From positions 114,523-178,522 of the forward strand of contig NZ_VKAA01000012.1 of NCBI RefSeq assembly GCF_007096635.1: DNA of 64,000 nucleotides, in the 5' to 3' direction. Under the pieces are notes generated by a model that made no database searches, was not told where the DNA came from, and saw only the letters and a list, made by a program, of their open reading frames with translations. Shown piece by piece: positions 16,067-25,397 of this stretch. Source of the DNA: Mycolicibacterium sp. 018/SC-01/001. GTDB taxonomy: Bacteria > Actinomycetota > Actinomycetes > Mycobacteriales > Mycobacteriaceae. The stretch's first letter is position 1. Every line of letters begins with the position of its first letter. Made by a program: the position numbers and the translations under genes.

Positions 16067-16834
16067 ATGGTCGCGATGTCGTGGTCGCAGACGGTACTGC
16101 TCGTTGCGGCAGGCATCCTCGGCGGACTGACGGGAAGCATCGCCGGCCTGGCGTCCGTGGCCACCTATCCGGCCCTCCTGGTCGCCGGACTGCCGCCGGT
16201 GGCTGCCAATGTCACCAACACCGTCGCCCTGGTGTTCAACGGCATCGGCTCGATCCTGGGCTCGCGGCCCGAGCTGGCCGGGCAGCGGCAGCGGATCGTC
16301 CGGTTGCTGCCCGTCGCGCTACTCGGCGGCGTGGCCGGCGCGGTGCTGCTGCTGTCCACTCCGGCCGAGGGTTTCGAGAAGGTGGTCCCCCTCCTGCTCG
16401 GCCTCGCCTCGCTGGCGATCCTGGCACCGGTACGGCCGCCTCCTGTCGCGGCGCCGTCGAGCCGCGCGCAGACCCTACGCAGAGCCGCCGAGGCAGTCGC
16501 CATCGGCGGGATCTGCATCTACGGCGGGTATTTCGGCGCTGCCGCGGGGGTGTTGCTGCTCGCGCTGCTCCTGCGTTCCGGCGCATCGAGTTTGGCGCAC
16601 GCCAATGCCACCAAGAACGTCGTCCTCGGGGCTGCCAACCTCAGCGCCGCGGTGATCTTCGCCTGCGTGGCTCCGGTGCACTGGACGGCCGTCGCGGTGT
16701 TGGGCCTCGGCTGCCTGATCGGCTCGCGTCTGGGGCCCATCGTCGTTCGGCATGCACCGCACCGACCGATGCGGATCGCGATCGGGCTGGCGGGCCTTGC
16801 CCTTGCGGTCAAGCTGGGCCTCGACGCCTACTGA
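16067..16834 (+). CDS. TauE/SafE-family membrane transporter
   Basis: A 255-residue membrane protein with about eight hydrophobic segments and the family pattern of two similar halves: GLTGSIAGLASVATYPALLV with AANVTNTVALVFNGIGS in the first and GGYFGAAAGVLLLALL with NATKNVVLGAANL in the second. The family exports or imports sulfite, sulfoacetate or other organic anions. The substrate here is unknown, though a sulfite-oxidase-like enzyme lies 3 kb away. The start is ATG at 16067 (or 16076). Confidence 0.88.
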   Translation: MVAMSWSQTVLLVAAGILGGLTGSIAGLASVATYPALLVAGLPPVAANVTNTVALVFNGIGSILGSRPELAGQRQRIVRLLPVALLGGVAGAVLLLSTPAEGFEKVVPLLLGLASLAILAPVRPPPVAAPSSRAQTLRRAAEAVAIGGICIYGGYFGAAAGVLLLALLLRSGASSLAHANATKNVVLGAANLSAAVIFACVAPVHWTAVAVLGLGCLIGSRLGPIVVRHAPHRPMRIAIGLAGLALAVKLGLDAY

Positions 16835-16862
16835 ACGGGCTTCGAACGCTGCCCCCGTTGTC

Positions 16863-17915
16863 TCACAGAAAAACGTTGTCGCCCTGCGTGACTCGCGTAC
16901 CCAGCCGGACCAGGTTCTCTGCGGACGTGTGGAGCCGCTCGCCGGCCTCGGCGCTGGCCCGGCCGGCGAGATAGCGCGACCACGTGCCCTCGATCACGAT
17001 GCCCAGCTTGAAACAGGCCAGCGCGACATACCAGTCCAGATGGACGGTTGCCCTGCCGCCTGCGTCCCGGTAGGCGCCCAGCACTGCAGAGCGGCTCGGC
17101 AGACCGCCCAGTTCGGCCAGGGCAGCCCCGGCCTGGATCGGGTTCGGACCGTCCGGCCAGCACACCAGCAGCCAGCCCAGATCGAGCAGCGGATCGCCGA
17201 TCGTGCACATCTCCCAGTCGATGAACGCGGCCAGTTCGGCGACGTCGCGGCGCAACAGCACATTGTTCAGATGGCAGTCACCGTGCATGACACCCGGTTC
17301 GTCGTCGGGCGGAGTGTTGTCGGTGAGCCACTGTGCGAGCCCCGCGACCGAGGGGAACGACTCCGGGGCATAACGCTCGTGACGGTAACTCTCGAGCAGT
17401 CGCATGAACTGCGGAACCTGGCGCGCGACAAAGGAACCCGGCCTTCTCAGCGCGCCGAGCGCACTGCCCTGCCACGGTACGCGGCCCAGCCGGGCGAGGC
17501 TCGCGGCGTAATCGAGCCCGACGTCGTGGCGCATGCGCGCGTCACGCACGTAGGCGTCGTCGACGTCGGTGCCGGGATTGAAACCGTCGACACACTCCAT
17601 CAGGTAGAACACCACCCCGAGAACGTCGAGATCGTCGCAGCCGGCGATCAATTCGGGATGGGGAACCGCCGAGCCGGCCAGCGTGGCGAGCACGGCGATC
17701 TCGCGGCGCATCGTGTCGTCACTGGTCGGCCGCGGGTGTTCGGGCGGGCGGCGCAGCACCATCGGTCGCCCGTCGACGGTCAGCCGTACCACGATGTTCT
17801 GCGAACCACCGGTCAGAGGCGCGACGTCATCGACGGTCGATCCTAGCCCGATCCGGCGCACCCACGTCTGAACGGCCTCGATCTCGGCGGCTGACAGAGT
17901 GACCTCGACCGGCAT
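16863..17915 (-). CDS. Aminoglycoside-phosphotransferase-fold kinase (ACAD10-like)
   Basis: A 350-residue protein of the APH family. The nucleotide-binding start is APLTGGSQNIVVRLTVDG, the invariant Lys position is replaced by the local VLRRPP context, the catalytic loop is GVMHGDCHLNNVLL (Asp and Asn present), and the metal-binding DFG-equivalent is FIDWEMCTIGDPLLDLGW. This subfamily resembles the kinase domain of ACAD10/11, which phosphorylates 4-hydroxyacyl-CoA in fatty-acid breakdown. Antibiotic resistance is therefore not the first guess. It starts 5 bp after the pyruvate oxidase gene and is probably cotranscribed with it. Confidence 0.85.
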   Translation of the reverse strand: MPVEVTLSAAEIEAVQTWVRRIGLGSTVDDVAPLTGGSQNIVVRLTVDGRPMVLRRPPEHPRPTSDDTMRREIAVLATLAGSAVPHPELIAGCDDLDVLGVVFYLMECVDGFNPGTDVDDAYVRDARMRHDVGLDYAASLARLGRVPWQGSALGALRRPGSFVARQVPQFMRLLESYRHERYAPESFPSVAGLAQWLTDNTPPDDEPGVMHGDCHLNNVLLRRDVAELAAFIDWEMCTIGDPLLDLGWLLVCWPDGPNPIQAGAALAELGGLPSRSAVLGAYRDAGGRATVHLDWYVALACFKLGIVIEGTWSRYLAGRASAEAGERLHTSAENLVRLGTRVTQGDNVFL

Positions 17916-17920
17916 GCGCG

Positions 17921-19663
17921 TCAGTCCAGTATGCGGCGCGCGACGTTGGTGGTGACGAGGTCGAGCAGCTCGTCGGAGCGGCCGGCGAGGATGGTCCGAA
18001 TCGCGTACAGCGAGAAGCCTTTTGCCTGCTCGGCGGTGATCGCCGGAGGAATCGACAACTCCTGGCGCGCGGTGACGACGTCCACGACAGCCGGGCCGTC
18101 GACGGCGAACGCGTCGGCGAGCGCCTGGTCCAACTGCGCGGGGTGTTCGACACGACGGCCGAAGATCCCCATCGATTCGGCGACGGCGGCGAAGTTCGGG
18201 TTCACCAGGTCGGTGCCGAAGTTGACGATGCCGGCAGCCTTCATCTCGAGTTCGACGAAGTTCAGCGACGAGTTGTTGAACACCACGAGTTTCACCGGCA
18301 GGCGGTTCTGCACCAACGTGATCAGATCGCCGAACAGCATCGTCAGTCCGCCGTCACCGGCCAGCGCCACCACCTGACGCCCCGGCTGCGCGGTCTGGGC
18401 GCCGATGGCCAGCGGCAGCGCACAGGCCATCGTGCCGTGGTTGAACGACCCGATCAGCCGGCGATGTCCGTTCATCTGCAGGTAACGCGCCGCCCAGACC
18501 ACCGGGGAACCGACGTCGACGGTGAACACCGCCTCGGGTGCGGCGAGCCTGTTGACGGCGCCCGCAACGAATTCCGGCCGGATCGGCGTGCGGTCGCGAT
18601 CGTTGTCGGCCAGTTTGTCCAACGTGGCACGCGTCTTGCGGTAGTGCCGCAGCGAACGCTCGAGATGGGTGGTGTCCGTCTTCGGGCGCAGCAACGGCAT
18701 CAGCGCGGACACCGTGTCCTTCACGGTGCCCACCAGCGGGATGTCGACAGGTGTGCGGCGCCCCAGGTTCCGGCCGCGGATGTCGACCTGGATCACTCGG
18801 GCGTGATCGGGATAGAACTGCTGGTACGGAAAGTCGGTACCCAGCATCAGCAGCGTGTCGCATTCCTTGATGGCCTTGTACCCCGACGCGAATCCGAGCA
18901 GACCCGTCATCCCGACGTCGAACGGGTTGTCGTACTCGATGAACTCCTTGCCGCGCAATGCATGCACCACAGGCGCTTTGAGGAGATCGGCGAGCGCCAC
19001 GAGTTCGGCGTGGGCGCCCTGCACACCCGCACCGCCCAGGATCGTCACCGCCTGCGCCGAATCGAGCAGCTCGGCGGCGCGGCGCAGGGACGCGTCGTCG
19101 GGGCGCACCACCGACGTCGTGGCACGCACCGGCTTGGTCTGCCACGCGGTCGCATCGGCCTTCTGCAAGAAGATCTCGCCGGGCACCACCACGACGGCGA
19201 CTCCGGATTCCTCGACGGCCGCGCGCATCGCCATGTGCAGAATGCGGGGCAGCATCTCCGGCGTGCTGACCAACTCGCAGTAGACGCTGCAGTCACCGAA
19301 CAGTTCCTGCGGATGGGTTTCCTGGAAGTACTCCGACCCGATCTCGGTGCGCGGGATGTGGGCGGCGATCGCCAGCACCGGCACCCGACTGCGATGGGCG
19401 TCGAAGAGACCGTTGATCAGATGCAGATTGCCGGGCCCGCAGCTGCCCGCGCACACCGCGAGCTCCCCCGTCAACGCTGCGTCGGCGGCCGCGGCGAACG
19501 CCGCCGTCTCCTCGTGACGCACGTGCTCCCAGGTGATCTCACCCGAACGACGCAACGCGTCGGTGAATCCGTTGAGACTGTCCCCCGGTAAGCCGTACAC
19601 CCGTCGCACGCCGCTGACGTGCAGAGCTTCGATGACGTGATCGGCGATGGTTGCCACGTCCAC
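17921..19663 (-). CDS. ThDP-dependent pyruvate oxidase/dehydrogenase (PoxB-like)
   Basis: A 580-residue thiamine-diphosphate enzyme, close in length to E. coli PoxB (572). The catalytic Glu lies in VRHEETAAFAA (residue 51 or 52). The ThDP/Mg motif is GDGGLTMLFGDLITL ending in FNNSSLNF, and the central FAD domain contains ILGGAGVQGAHAEL. PoxB oxidises pyruvate to acetate and CO2 and reduces the quinone pool at the membrane. Acetolactate synthase is less likely, because the sequence follows the PoxB pattern of FDAHRSRVPVLAIAAHIPR. It starts at a GTG and leads an operon with the APH-fold gene. Confidence 0.85.
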   Translation of the reverse strand: MDVATIADHVIEALHVSGVRRVYGLPGDSLNGFTDALRRSGEITWEHVRHEETAAFAAAADAALTGELAVCAGSCGPGNLHLINGLFDAHRSRVPVLAIAAHIPRTEIGSEYFQETHPQELFGDCSVYCELVSTPEMLPRILHMAMRAAVEESGVAVVVVPGEIFLQKADATAWQTKPVRATTSVVRPDDASLRRAAELLDSAQAVTILGGAGVQGAHAELVALADLLKAPVVHALRGKEFIEYDNPFDVGMTGLLGFASGYKAIKECDTLLMLGTDFPYQQFYPDHARVIQVDIRGRNLGRRTPVDIPLVGTVKDTVSALMPLLRPKTDTTHLERSLRHYRKTRATLDKLADNDRDRTPIRPEFVAGAVNRLAAPEAVFTVDVGSPVVWAARYLQMNGHRRLIGSFNHGTMACALPLAIGAQTAQPGRQVVALAGDGGLTMLFGDLITLVQNRLPVKLVVFNNSSLNFVELEMKAAGIVNFGTDLVNPNFAAVAESMGIFGRRVEHPAQLDQALADAFAVDGPAVVDVVTARQELSIPPAITAEQAKGFSLYAIRTILAGRSDELLDLVTTNVARRILD

Positions 19664-19755
19664 AAACCCTAGTGCGGTCGGTGGTGCGAGGGCACGGTGT
19701 CCACGACACCAATCGGTAAGGGTCGTCGCCGCGCCGCGCCGGTAGGTTGGGCGCC

Positions 19756-21282
19756 ATGACCACGCAGGGCGACAAGGCCGCTCGCGGCATCGCCGCGGCC
19801 GCGGTGGCCGTCGGGGTGGCGCAGCTGACCGGGGCGGCGTTCGGCCCGCGGGCCGACGTGCGCACCGCTGTCGGTTCGTCGGTCATCGAGCGCACCCCCG
19901 GCCCGCTCAAGGAATGGGCCATCCAGACGTTCGGCACCGCCGACAAACTGTTCTTGACCGTCGCGGTGCTCGTCGTCGTCGCGGCACTCGCGATCATCGC
20001 GGGCATCGTCGAGACCCGGCGGCGCCCGTGGGGCAGCGCGATGATCGTCGCCGCGGGTGTGCTCGGCGGTGCGGCGGTGCTGTCGCGGCCGGGCGCCGGT
20101 GCCCTCGACGTCGTTCCCACGGTCATCGGCGTCTGCTGCGGTGTGGTCGTGCTGCGGTTCCTCACGTCGCGCCGTTTCACCGGCGACGACGACGCCGAAC
20201 GGGCCGCAGCCGGCACGGATTCGGGGCGCCGGCGCTCGCTGATCACGCTCGGGCTGATCGTCGCGGGCGCGGCCAGCGGAGTCGCGGGCGTGGTGATCAC
20301 CCGGCTCGCATCGTCCGTCTCGGGCGACCGGAACGCCTTCGCGCTCCCCCGCATCGGTAAGCCCGCAGCCCCGATCCCCGCCGGCGTCCAGCCTCCCGAC
20401 ATCGCGCTGCCGTCGTTCGTCACCGCCAATGACGAGTTCTACCGGATCGACACCGCGCTGACGGTGCCGCAACTCAGCCGAGAGGCATGGAAGCTGCGCA
20501 TCCACGGAATGGTCGACCGCGAGGTCACCGTCGACTTCGCCGACCTCGACCGCTTCGAGGTGGTCGAACGCGTCGTGACACTGACCTGCGTGTCGAATCC
20601 CGTGGGCGGAGAGCTGATCTCGAATGCCGTGTGGACCGGCTACCGCGTCGCGGACCTCCTCGCCGAAGCCGGTGTCAAGCCCGACGCCGACATGGTGCTC
20701 TCGACGTCGGTCGACGGCTGGACCGCCGGAACCCCGGTCGAGGCGCTGACCGCCGACGACGCGCTGCTGGCGATCGGGATGAACGGTCAACCGCTGCCGA
20801 TCGAGCACGGCTACCCGGCGCGACTGGTGGTGCCGGGCCTCTACGGCTACGTGTCGGCGACGAAGTGGGTCGTCGACCTGGAGCTCACCCGGTTCGACCG
20901 CGCCGAGGCGTACTGGACCCAGCTCGGCTGGGCAGCACGCGGACCGATCAAGACCGAGTCGCGCATCGACATCCCCCGCGCCGGCGCCGATGTCACGGCC
21001 GGACCGAACCGGTTCGGTGGCGTGGCGTGGGCTCAGGACCGCGGGGTGCGCGCCGTCGAGGTCAAGATGGACGACGGCGACTGGCAGCAGGCCGAGCTCG
21101 GCGCCGCCTACTCCGGGGACACCTGGCGGTTGTGGACCTTCGACTGGCAGGCCACGCCGGGCTTCCACACCATCACCGTGCGCGCCACCGACAACTCCGG
21201 CTACACGCAGACACCCGACCGCGCCGACCCCGTCCCCGACGGGGCCACGGGCTGGCATTCGATCACCTTCAACGTGAAGTGA
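19756..21282 (+). CDS. Membrane-anchored molybdopterin-dependent (sulfite oxidase-like) oxidoreductase
   Basis: A 508-residue protein with about four membrane segments in residues 10-185 followed by an extracytoplasmic sulfite-oxidase-type domain. The Mo-ligating Cys is Cys278 in LTCVSNPVGGE, with further family blocks TGYRVADLLAEAGV, YPARLVVPGLYGY and a C-terminal dimerisation domain (FGGVAWAQDRGVRAVEVKMD). Related mycobacterial proteins such as Rv0218 share this membrane-plus-molybdenum layout (recalled). The substrate is unknown. The ATG at 19756 is preferred over a TTG three codons upstream. Confidence 0.87.
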   Translation: MTTQGDKAARGIAAAAVAVGVAQLTGAAFGPRADVRTAVGSSVIERTPGPLKEWAIQTFGTADKLFLTVAVLVVVAALAIIAGIVETRRRPWGSAMIVAAGVLGGAAVLSRPGAGALDVVPTVIGVCCGVVVLRFLTSRRFTGDDDAERAAAGTDSGRRRSLITLGLIVAGAASGVAGVVITRLASSVSGDRNAFALPRIGKPAAPIPAGVQPPDIALPSFVTANDEFYRIDTALTVPQLSREAWKLRIHGMVDREVTVDFADLDRFEVVERVVTLTCVSNPVGGELISNAVWTGYRVADLLAEAGVKPDADMVLSTSVDGWTAGTPVEALTADDALLAIGMNGQPLPIEHGYPARLVVPGLYGYVSATKWVVDLELTRFDRAEAYWTQLGWAARGPIKTESRIDIPRAGADVTAGPNRFGGVAWAQDRGVRAVEVKMDDGDWQQAELGAAYSGDTWRLWTFDWQATPGFHTITVRATDNSGYTQTPDRADPVPDGATGWHSITFNVK

Positions 21283-21316
21283 ACCGGCTGTCGGACCCCC
21301 GTGCCAGGCTGGCCCC

Positions 21317-22849
21317 GTGCTGCTGACCGATGTGGCGGAGGCCTCCGCCGATGTGGCGGCATCGTCGTCGCGATTGGCCAAACGCGCGCGGATCGGCGAG
21401 CTGCTGGGCCGGGCCGAGGACTCGGACACGGTGTCCGTGGTGGTGTCGTGGCTGTCCGGGGAACTCTCCCAGCGTCAGATCGGCGTCGGGTGGGCCTCGC
21501 TGCGGGGGTTGCCGGACCCTGCCGACGCGCCGGTGCTGACCGTCGGCGAGGTGGAGGCGACGTTCACCGAGATCGGCACAACGGCGGGCAGGGGCTCCCA
21601 GGCCCGTCGCGCGGAGCTGCTGCGCGGGCTGTTCGCCGCGGCCACGGAGATCGAGCAGGCGTTCCTGCGCCGGCTGCTCGGCGGCGAACTGCGCCAGGGC
21701 GCGCTGATCGGTGTGATGGTCGATGCGGTCGCCGCAGCGTCCGCCGTGCCGGCCGCGGCCGTGCGCCGGGCCGCCATGCTCAGCGGTGATCTCCCGTCGG
21801 TTGCCGCAGCCGCGCTCACGGGCGGCCAGGACGCCCTCGAGAAGTTCACGCTCCGGGTCGGGACCCCGGTCGGTCCGATGCTCGCGCAGACCGCCACCGA
21901 TGTCGCCGACGCGCTGGAGCGGCTCGGGGGCACCGCGGTTTTCGAGGCCAAACTGGATGGGGCGCGGGTGCAGATCCACCGCGACGGCGATCGGGTGTCG
22001 ATCTTCACCCGCAGCCTCGACGAGGTGACGTCACGGCTGCCCGAGGTGGTCGACGCGGTCCTCGCGCTGCCGGTGACCGACCTGATCGCCGATGCCGAGG
22101 CCATCGCGCTCAAACCGGATGGACGGCCGCACCGCTTCCAGGTGACCGCTTCCCGGTTCGGGCGCCGGGGCGCCACCGGCCCGCAGGAGCAACGACTCTC
22201 GGTGTTCTACTTCGATCTGCTACGCGCCGACGGCACCGATCTGCTGGACCGTCCCGCGCACGAACGCATCGCGGTGATGGACGCCCTGGTGCCTTCCGAT
22301 CAACGGGTCGACCGGCTCATCACCTCCGAAGTCGGCGATGCGCAGCGCTTCCTCGACGTGACATTGGAGGCGGGTCACGAGGGTGTGATGGCGAAGTCCC
22401 TCGACGCCGCCTACGAAGCCGGTCGGCGCGGAGCCGGCTGGTTGAAGATCAAGCCGGTGCACACCCTCGACCTGGTGGTGCTGGCCGTCGAGTGGGGATC
22501 GGGACGGCGCACCGGCAAGCTGTCGAACATCCACCTCGGGGCCCGCGACGAGACCACGGGTGAGCTGAAGATGCTGGGCAAGACCTTCAAGGGCATGACC
22601 GACGAGATGCTCGCGTGGCAGACCCAGCGCTTTCTCGAGCTGGCCGACGGACCGACCGACGGCTATGTCGTTCCGTTGCGGCCGGAGCAGGTCGTCGAGA
22701 TCGCGTTCGACGGCATCCAGACGTCGACCCGCTATCCCGCCGGGATGGCCCTACGGTTCGCCCGGGTGCTGCGCTACCGCGACGACAAGACGGCCGACGA
22801 GGCCGACACCGTGGCCACGGTGCGCGCCTTCCACGAACGCACCGGGTGA
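21317..22849 (+). CDS. ligB: ATP-dependent DNA ligase LigB
   Basis: A 510-residue ATP-dependent DNA ligase. The nucleophile is Lys212 in motif I (EAKLDGARVQIH). Further motifs are TRSLDEVTSRLPE, DAEAIAL, LSVFYFDLL, EGVMAKSLDAAYEAGRRG and WLKIKP, followed by an OB-fold. A helical N-terminal domain precedes them. LigB is a non-essential ligase beside NAD-dependent LigA in mycobacteria. Size and neighbourhood (followed by cstA) match Rv3062. It begins with a GTG. Confidence 0.95.
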   Translation: MLLTDVAEASADVAASSSRLAKRARIGELLGRAEDSDTVSVVVSWLSGELSQRQIGVGWASLRGLPDPADAPVLTVGEVEATFTEIGTTAGRGSQARRAELLRGLFAAATEIEQAFLRRLLGGELRQGALIGVMVDAVAAASAVPAAAVRRAAMLSGDLPSVAAAALTGGQDALEKFTLRVGTPVGPMLAQTATDVADALERLGGTAVFEAKLDGARVQIHRDGDRVSIFTRSLDEVTSRLPEVVDAVLALPVTDLIADAEAIALKPDGRPHRFQVTASRFGRRGATGPQEQRLSVFYFDLLRADGTDLLDRPAHERIAVMDALVPSDQRVDRLITSEVGDAQRFLDVTLEAGHEGVMAKSLDAAYEAGRRGAGWLKIKPVHTLDLVVLAVEWGSGRRTGKLSNIHLGARDETTGELKMLGKTFKGMTDEMLAWQTQRFLELADGPTDGYVVPLRPEQVVEIAFDGIQTSTRYPAGMALRFARVLRYRDDKTADEADTVATVRAFHERTG

Positions 22850-22949
22850 GGACCTAAACCGGGGTTCGGCCGCGAGCCCGGATGGTCCGGTGCGACGATC
22901 GTCACATCCGCTATTGCGTCGAGCCGACGAGGGAGGGTTTGGCAGGCTG

Positions 22950-25256
22950 ATGGCCACACCGACCGCCGCACCATGGGACCGCATCGAGGAGACCGACGGG
23001 GATCTCACCTACGTCCGCACCGATAAGGATCTGCCGCCCGTCGCGATCATCGACCGATCGCCGATCACCACGAAACACAAGGTCGTCTTCGCACTCGTGG
23101 CGCTACTCGGTGCCGTCGCATGGGCGATGATCGCGTTCTTCCGCGGCGAAACGGTGAACGCGGTCTGGTTCGTCGTCGCGGCGGTCTGCACCTATGTCAT
23201 CGGCTACCGGTTCTACGCGCGCCTGATCGAGATGAAGGTGGTCCGGCCACGCGATGACATCGCCTCGCCGGCCGAGGTTTTCGAGAACGGTACCGACTAC
23301 CTGCCCACGGACCGGCGGGTGCTCTACGGTCATCACTTCGCCGCGATCGCCGGTGCCGGCCCGCTGGTCGGCCCTGTGCTGGCCACGCAGATGGGTTATC
23401 TGCCCGGCGCGATCTGGATCATCATCGGGGCCGTCGTCGCCGGTTGCGTTCAGGACTACCTGGTGCTGTCGATCTCCGTGCGTCGCCGCGGCCGGTCACT
23501 GGGCCAGATGGCGCGCGACGAACTCGGCGTGGTCGGCGGTGTCGCCGCGATCGTCGGCGTGCTGGTGATCATGGTGATCCTGCTGGCGGTGTTGGCGCTC
23601 GTGGTCGTGGGCGCGCTGGCCGAAAGCCCCTGGGGCGTCTTCTCGATCGCGATGACGATTCCGATCGCGATCTTCATGGGCCTCTACCTACGGTTCCTGC
23701 GCCCCGGCAAGGTGTCCGAGGTGTCGCTGATCGGCGTGGCGCTGCTGCTGCTGGCCGTGGTCTCGGGCGGCTGGGTGGCCGAAACATCATGGGGCGTCGA
23801 GTGGTTCACGCTGTCGAAGGTGGCCCTGTCGTGGTGCATCATCATCTACGGACTGGCCGCGTCGGTCCTGCCCGTGTGGCTGCTGCTGGCCCCCCGCGAC
23901 TACCTGTCGACGTTCATGAAGGTCGGCACGATCGCGCTGCTCGCGGTCGGCATCCTGCTGGCCCGCCCGGTGATGGAGGCCCCGGCCATCTCGTCGTTCG
24001 CCGCCAGCGGCTCGGGTCCGGTGTTCGCCGGCTCGCTGTTCCCGTTCCTGTTCATCACGATCGCCTGCGGCGCCCTGTCGGGCTTCCATTCGCTGATCTC
24101 CTCCGGCACGACACCCAAGCTGCTGGAGAAGGAAAGCCAGATGCGGCTGATCGGTTACGGCGGCATGCTGACCGAGTCGTTCGTCGCGATCATGGCGCTG
24201 ATAACCGCCGCGATCCTCAACCAGCACCTGTATTTCGCGATGAATGCGCCGTCCGCGTCGACCGGCACCACGGCCCAGAGCGCCGCCGACTACGTCAACG
24301 GGCTCGGCCTCTCCGGCGCCCCGATCAGTGCCCAGGAGATCTCCGATGCGGCGCGCAGCGTCGGGGAGGAGACGATCGTGTCCCGTACCGGCGGTGCACC
24401 CACGCTCGCGTTCGGTATGTCCGAGGTGCTGCACCAGGTCTTCGGAGGAACCGGGCTCAAAGCCTTCTGGTACCACTTCGCGATCATGTTCGAGGCCCTG
24501 TTCATCCTCACCACCGTCGACGCCGGCACCCGCGTGGCGCGCTTCATGCTCTCCGACGGGCTCGGCAACCTGGGCGGCCCGCTGAGGAAGTTCAGCAATC
24601 CGAGCTGGCGCGTCGGCGCGTGGGTGTGCAGCGTCGTCGTCGTCGCCGCGTGGGGCAGCATCCTGCTGATGGGCGTCACCGATCCGCTCGGTGGCATCAA
24701 CACGCTCTTCCCGCTGTTCGGTATCGCCAACCAGCTGCTCGCCGCGATCGCATTGACGGTCGTGACCGTCGTCGTCATCAAACGGGGCCTGCTGAAATGG
24801 GCCTGGATTCCCGGCGTTCCGTTGCTGTGGGACCTCATCGTGACGATGACGGCGTCGTGGCAGAAGATCTTCTCCGGCGATCCGAAGGTCGGCTACTGGA
24901 CCCAGCACTTCGCCTACCGCAACGCCAGAGAGGCCGGGGAGACGTCCTTCGGTGCGGCGAAGAACGCCGACCAACTCGACGCCGTCATCCGGAACACCTT
25001 CATCCAGGGCACGCTGTCCATCGTCTTCGCCGCTCTGGTGGTCATCGTGTTCGTCGCCGGTGTCATCGTCGCGCTGCGGACGATCCGCGGCCACGGCGCG
25101 CCGCTGACCGAGGACGAGCCGCTACCGTCGCGGATGTTCGCGCCCTCGGGCATGGTCCCCACCGCCGCCGAGAAGGAGGTGCAGAAGCAATGGGACGCCT
25201 TACCGAAGGAATACGCCGGGCACTCGGCCAGATCGGCTGGTACTGGCAGTCATTGA
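22950..25256 (+). CDS. cstA: CstA-type pyruvate/peptide transporter
   Basis: A 768-residue carbon-starvation family membrane protein with about 16-18 hydrophobic segments, including VLYGHHFAAIAGAGPLVGPV, GFHSLISSGTTPKLL and TTVDAGTRVARF, all characteristic of CstA. The family takes up pyruvate and has also been linked to peptide uptake. The ATG at 22950 follows GAGGGAGG. The end overlaps by 67 bases the small ybdD-like gene, its usual partner. A PoxB-like pyruvate oxidase lies 3 kb upstream. The 100-bp gap from ligB has no visible terminator. Confidence 0.95.
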   Translation: MATPTAAPWDRIEETDGDLTYVRTDKDLPPVAIIDRSPITTKHKVVFALVALLGAVAWAMIAFFRGETVNAVWFVVAAVCTYVIGYRFYARLIEMKVVRPRDDIASPAEVFENGTDYLPTDRRVLYGHHFAAIAGAGPLVGPVLATQMGYLPGAIWIIIGAVVAGCVQDYLVLSISVRRRGRSLGQMARDELGVVGGVAAIVGVLVIMVILLAVLALVVVGALAESPWGVFSIAMTIPIAIFMGLYLRFLRPGKVSEVSLIGVALLLLAVVSGGWVAETSWGVEWFTLSKVALSWCIIIYGLAASVLPVWLLLAPRDYLSTFMKVGTIALLAVGILLARPVMEAPAISSFAASGSGPVFAGSLFPFLFITIACGALSGFHSLISSGTTPKLLEKESQMRLIGYGGMLTESFVAIMALITAAILNQHLYFAMNAPSASTGTTAQSAADYVNGLGLSGAPISAQEISDAARSVGEETIVSRTGGAPTLAFGMSEVLHQVFGGTGLKAFWYHFAIMFEALFILTTVDAGTRVARFMLSDGLGNLGGPLRKFSNPSWRVGAWVCSVVVVAAWGSILLMGVTDPLGGINTLFPLFGIANQLLAAIALTVVTVVVIKRGLLKWAWIPGVPLLWDLIVTMTASWQKIFSGDPKVGYWTQHFAYRNAREAGETSFGAAKNADQLDAVIRNTFIQGTLSIVFAALVVIVFVAGVIVALRTIRGHGAPLTEDEPLPSRMFAPSGMVPTAAEKEVQKQWDALPKEYAGHSARSAGTGSH

Positions 25257-25393
25257 TGGGCGACAATCACTACCAGCGCTACGTCGAGCACCGTGCCCGG
25301 CAGCACGCCGGCGAAGCGGTGATGTCGGAACGCGAGTACTGGCGGCACCGGCACGCCGCGGCCGACGCCGATCCCGGCGCACGCTGCTGCTGA
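25190..25393 (+). CDS. YbdD/YjiX-family small protein (CstA partner)
   Basis: A 67-residue protein reading MGRLTEGIRRALGQIGWYWQ at the start, with YQRYVEHR, MSEREYWRHRH and a C-terminal di-cysteine (GARCC). This is the standard pattern of YbdD/YjiX, encoded next to CstA transporters across bacteria and needed for their activity in E. coli. It overlaps the end of cstA in another frame, and a perfect AGGAGGT lies nine bases before its ATG. It is easily missed in automated annotation. Confidence 0.9.
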   Translation: MGRLTEGIRRALGQIGWYWQSLMGDNHYQRYVEHRARQHAGEAVMSEREYWRHRHAAADADPGARCC

Positions 25394-25397
25394 GCCG

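Noticed and set aside
16863..17915. Aminoglycoside resistance kinase
   Set aside because: The fold is right, but the sequence pattern and the operon with a pyruvate oxidase fit the ACAD10-like metabolic subfamily better.
17921..19663. Acetolactate synthase instead of pyruvate oxidase
   Set aside because: The sequence follows PoxB at the catalytic Glu and FAD regions, and no small regulatory subunit gene is adjacent.
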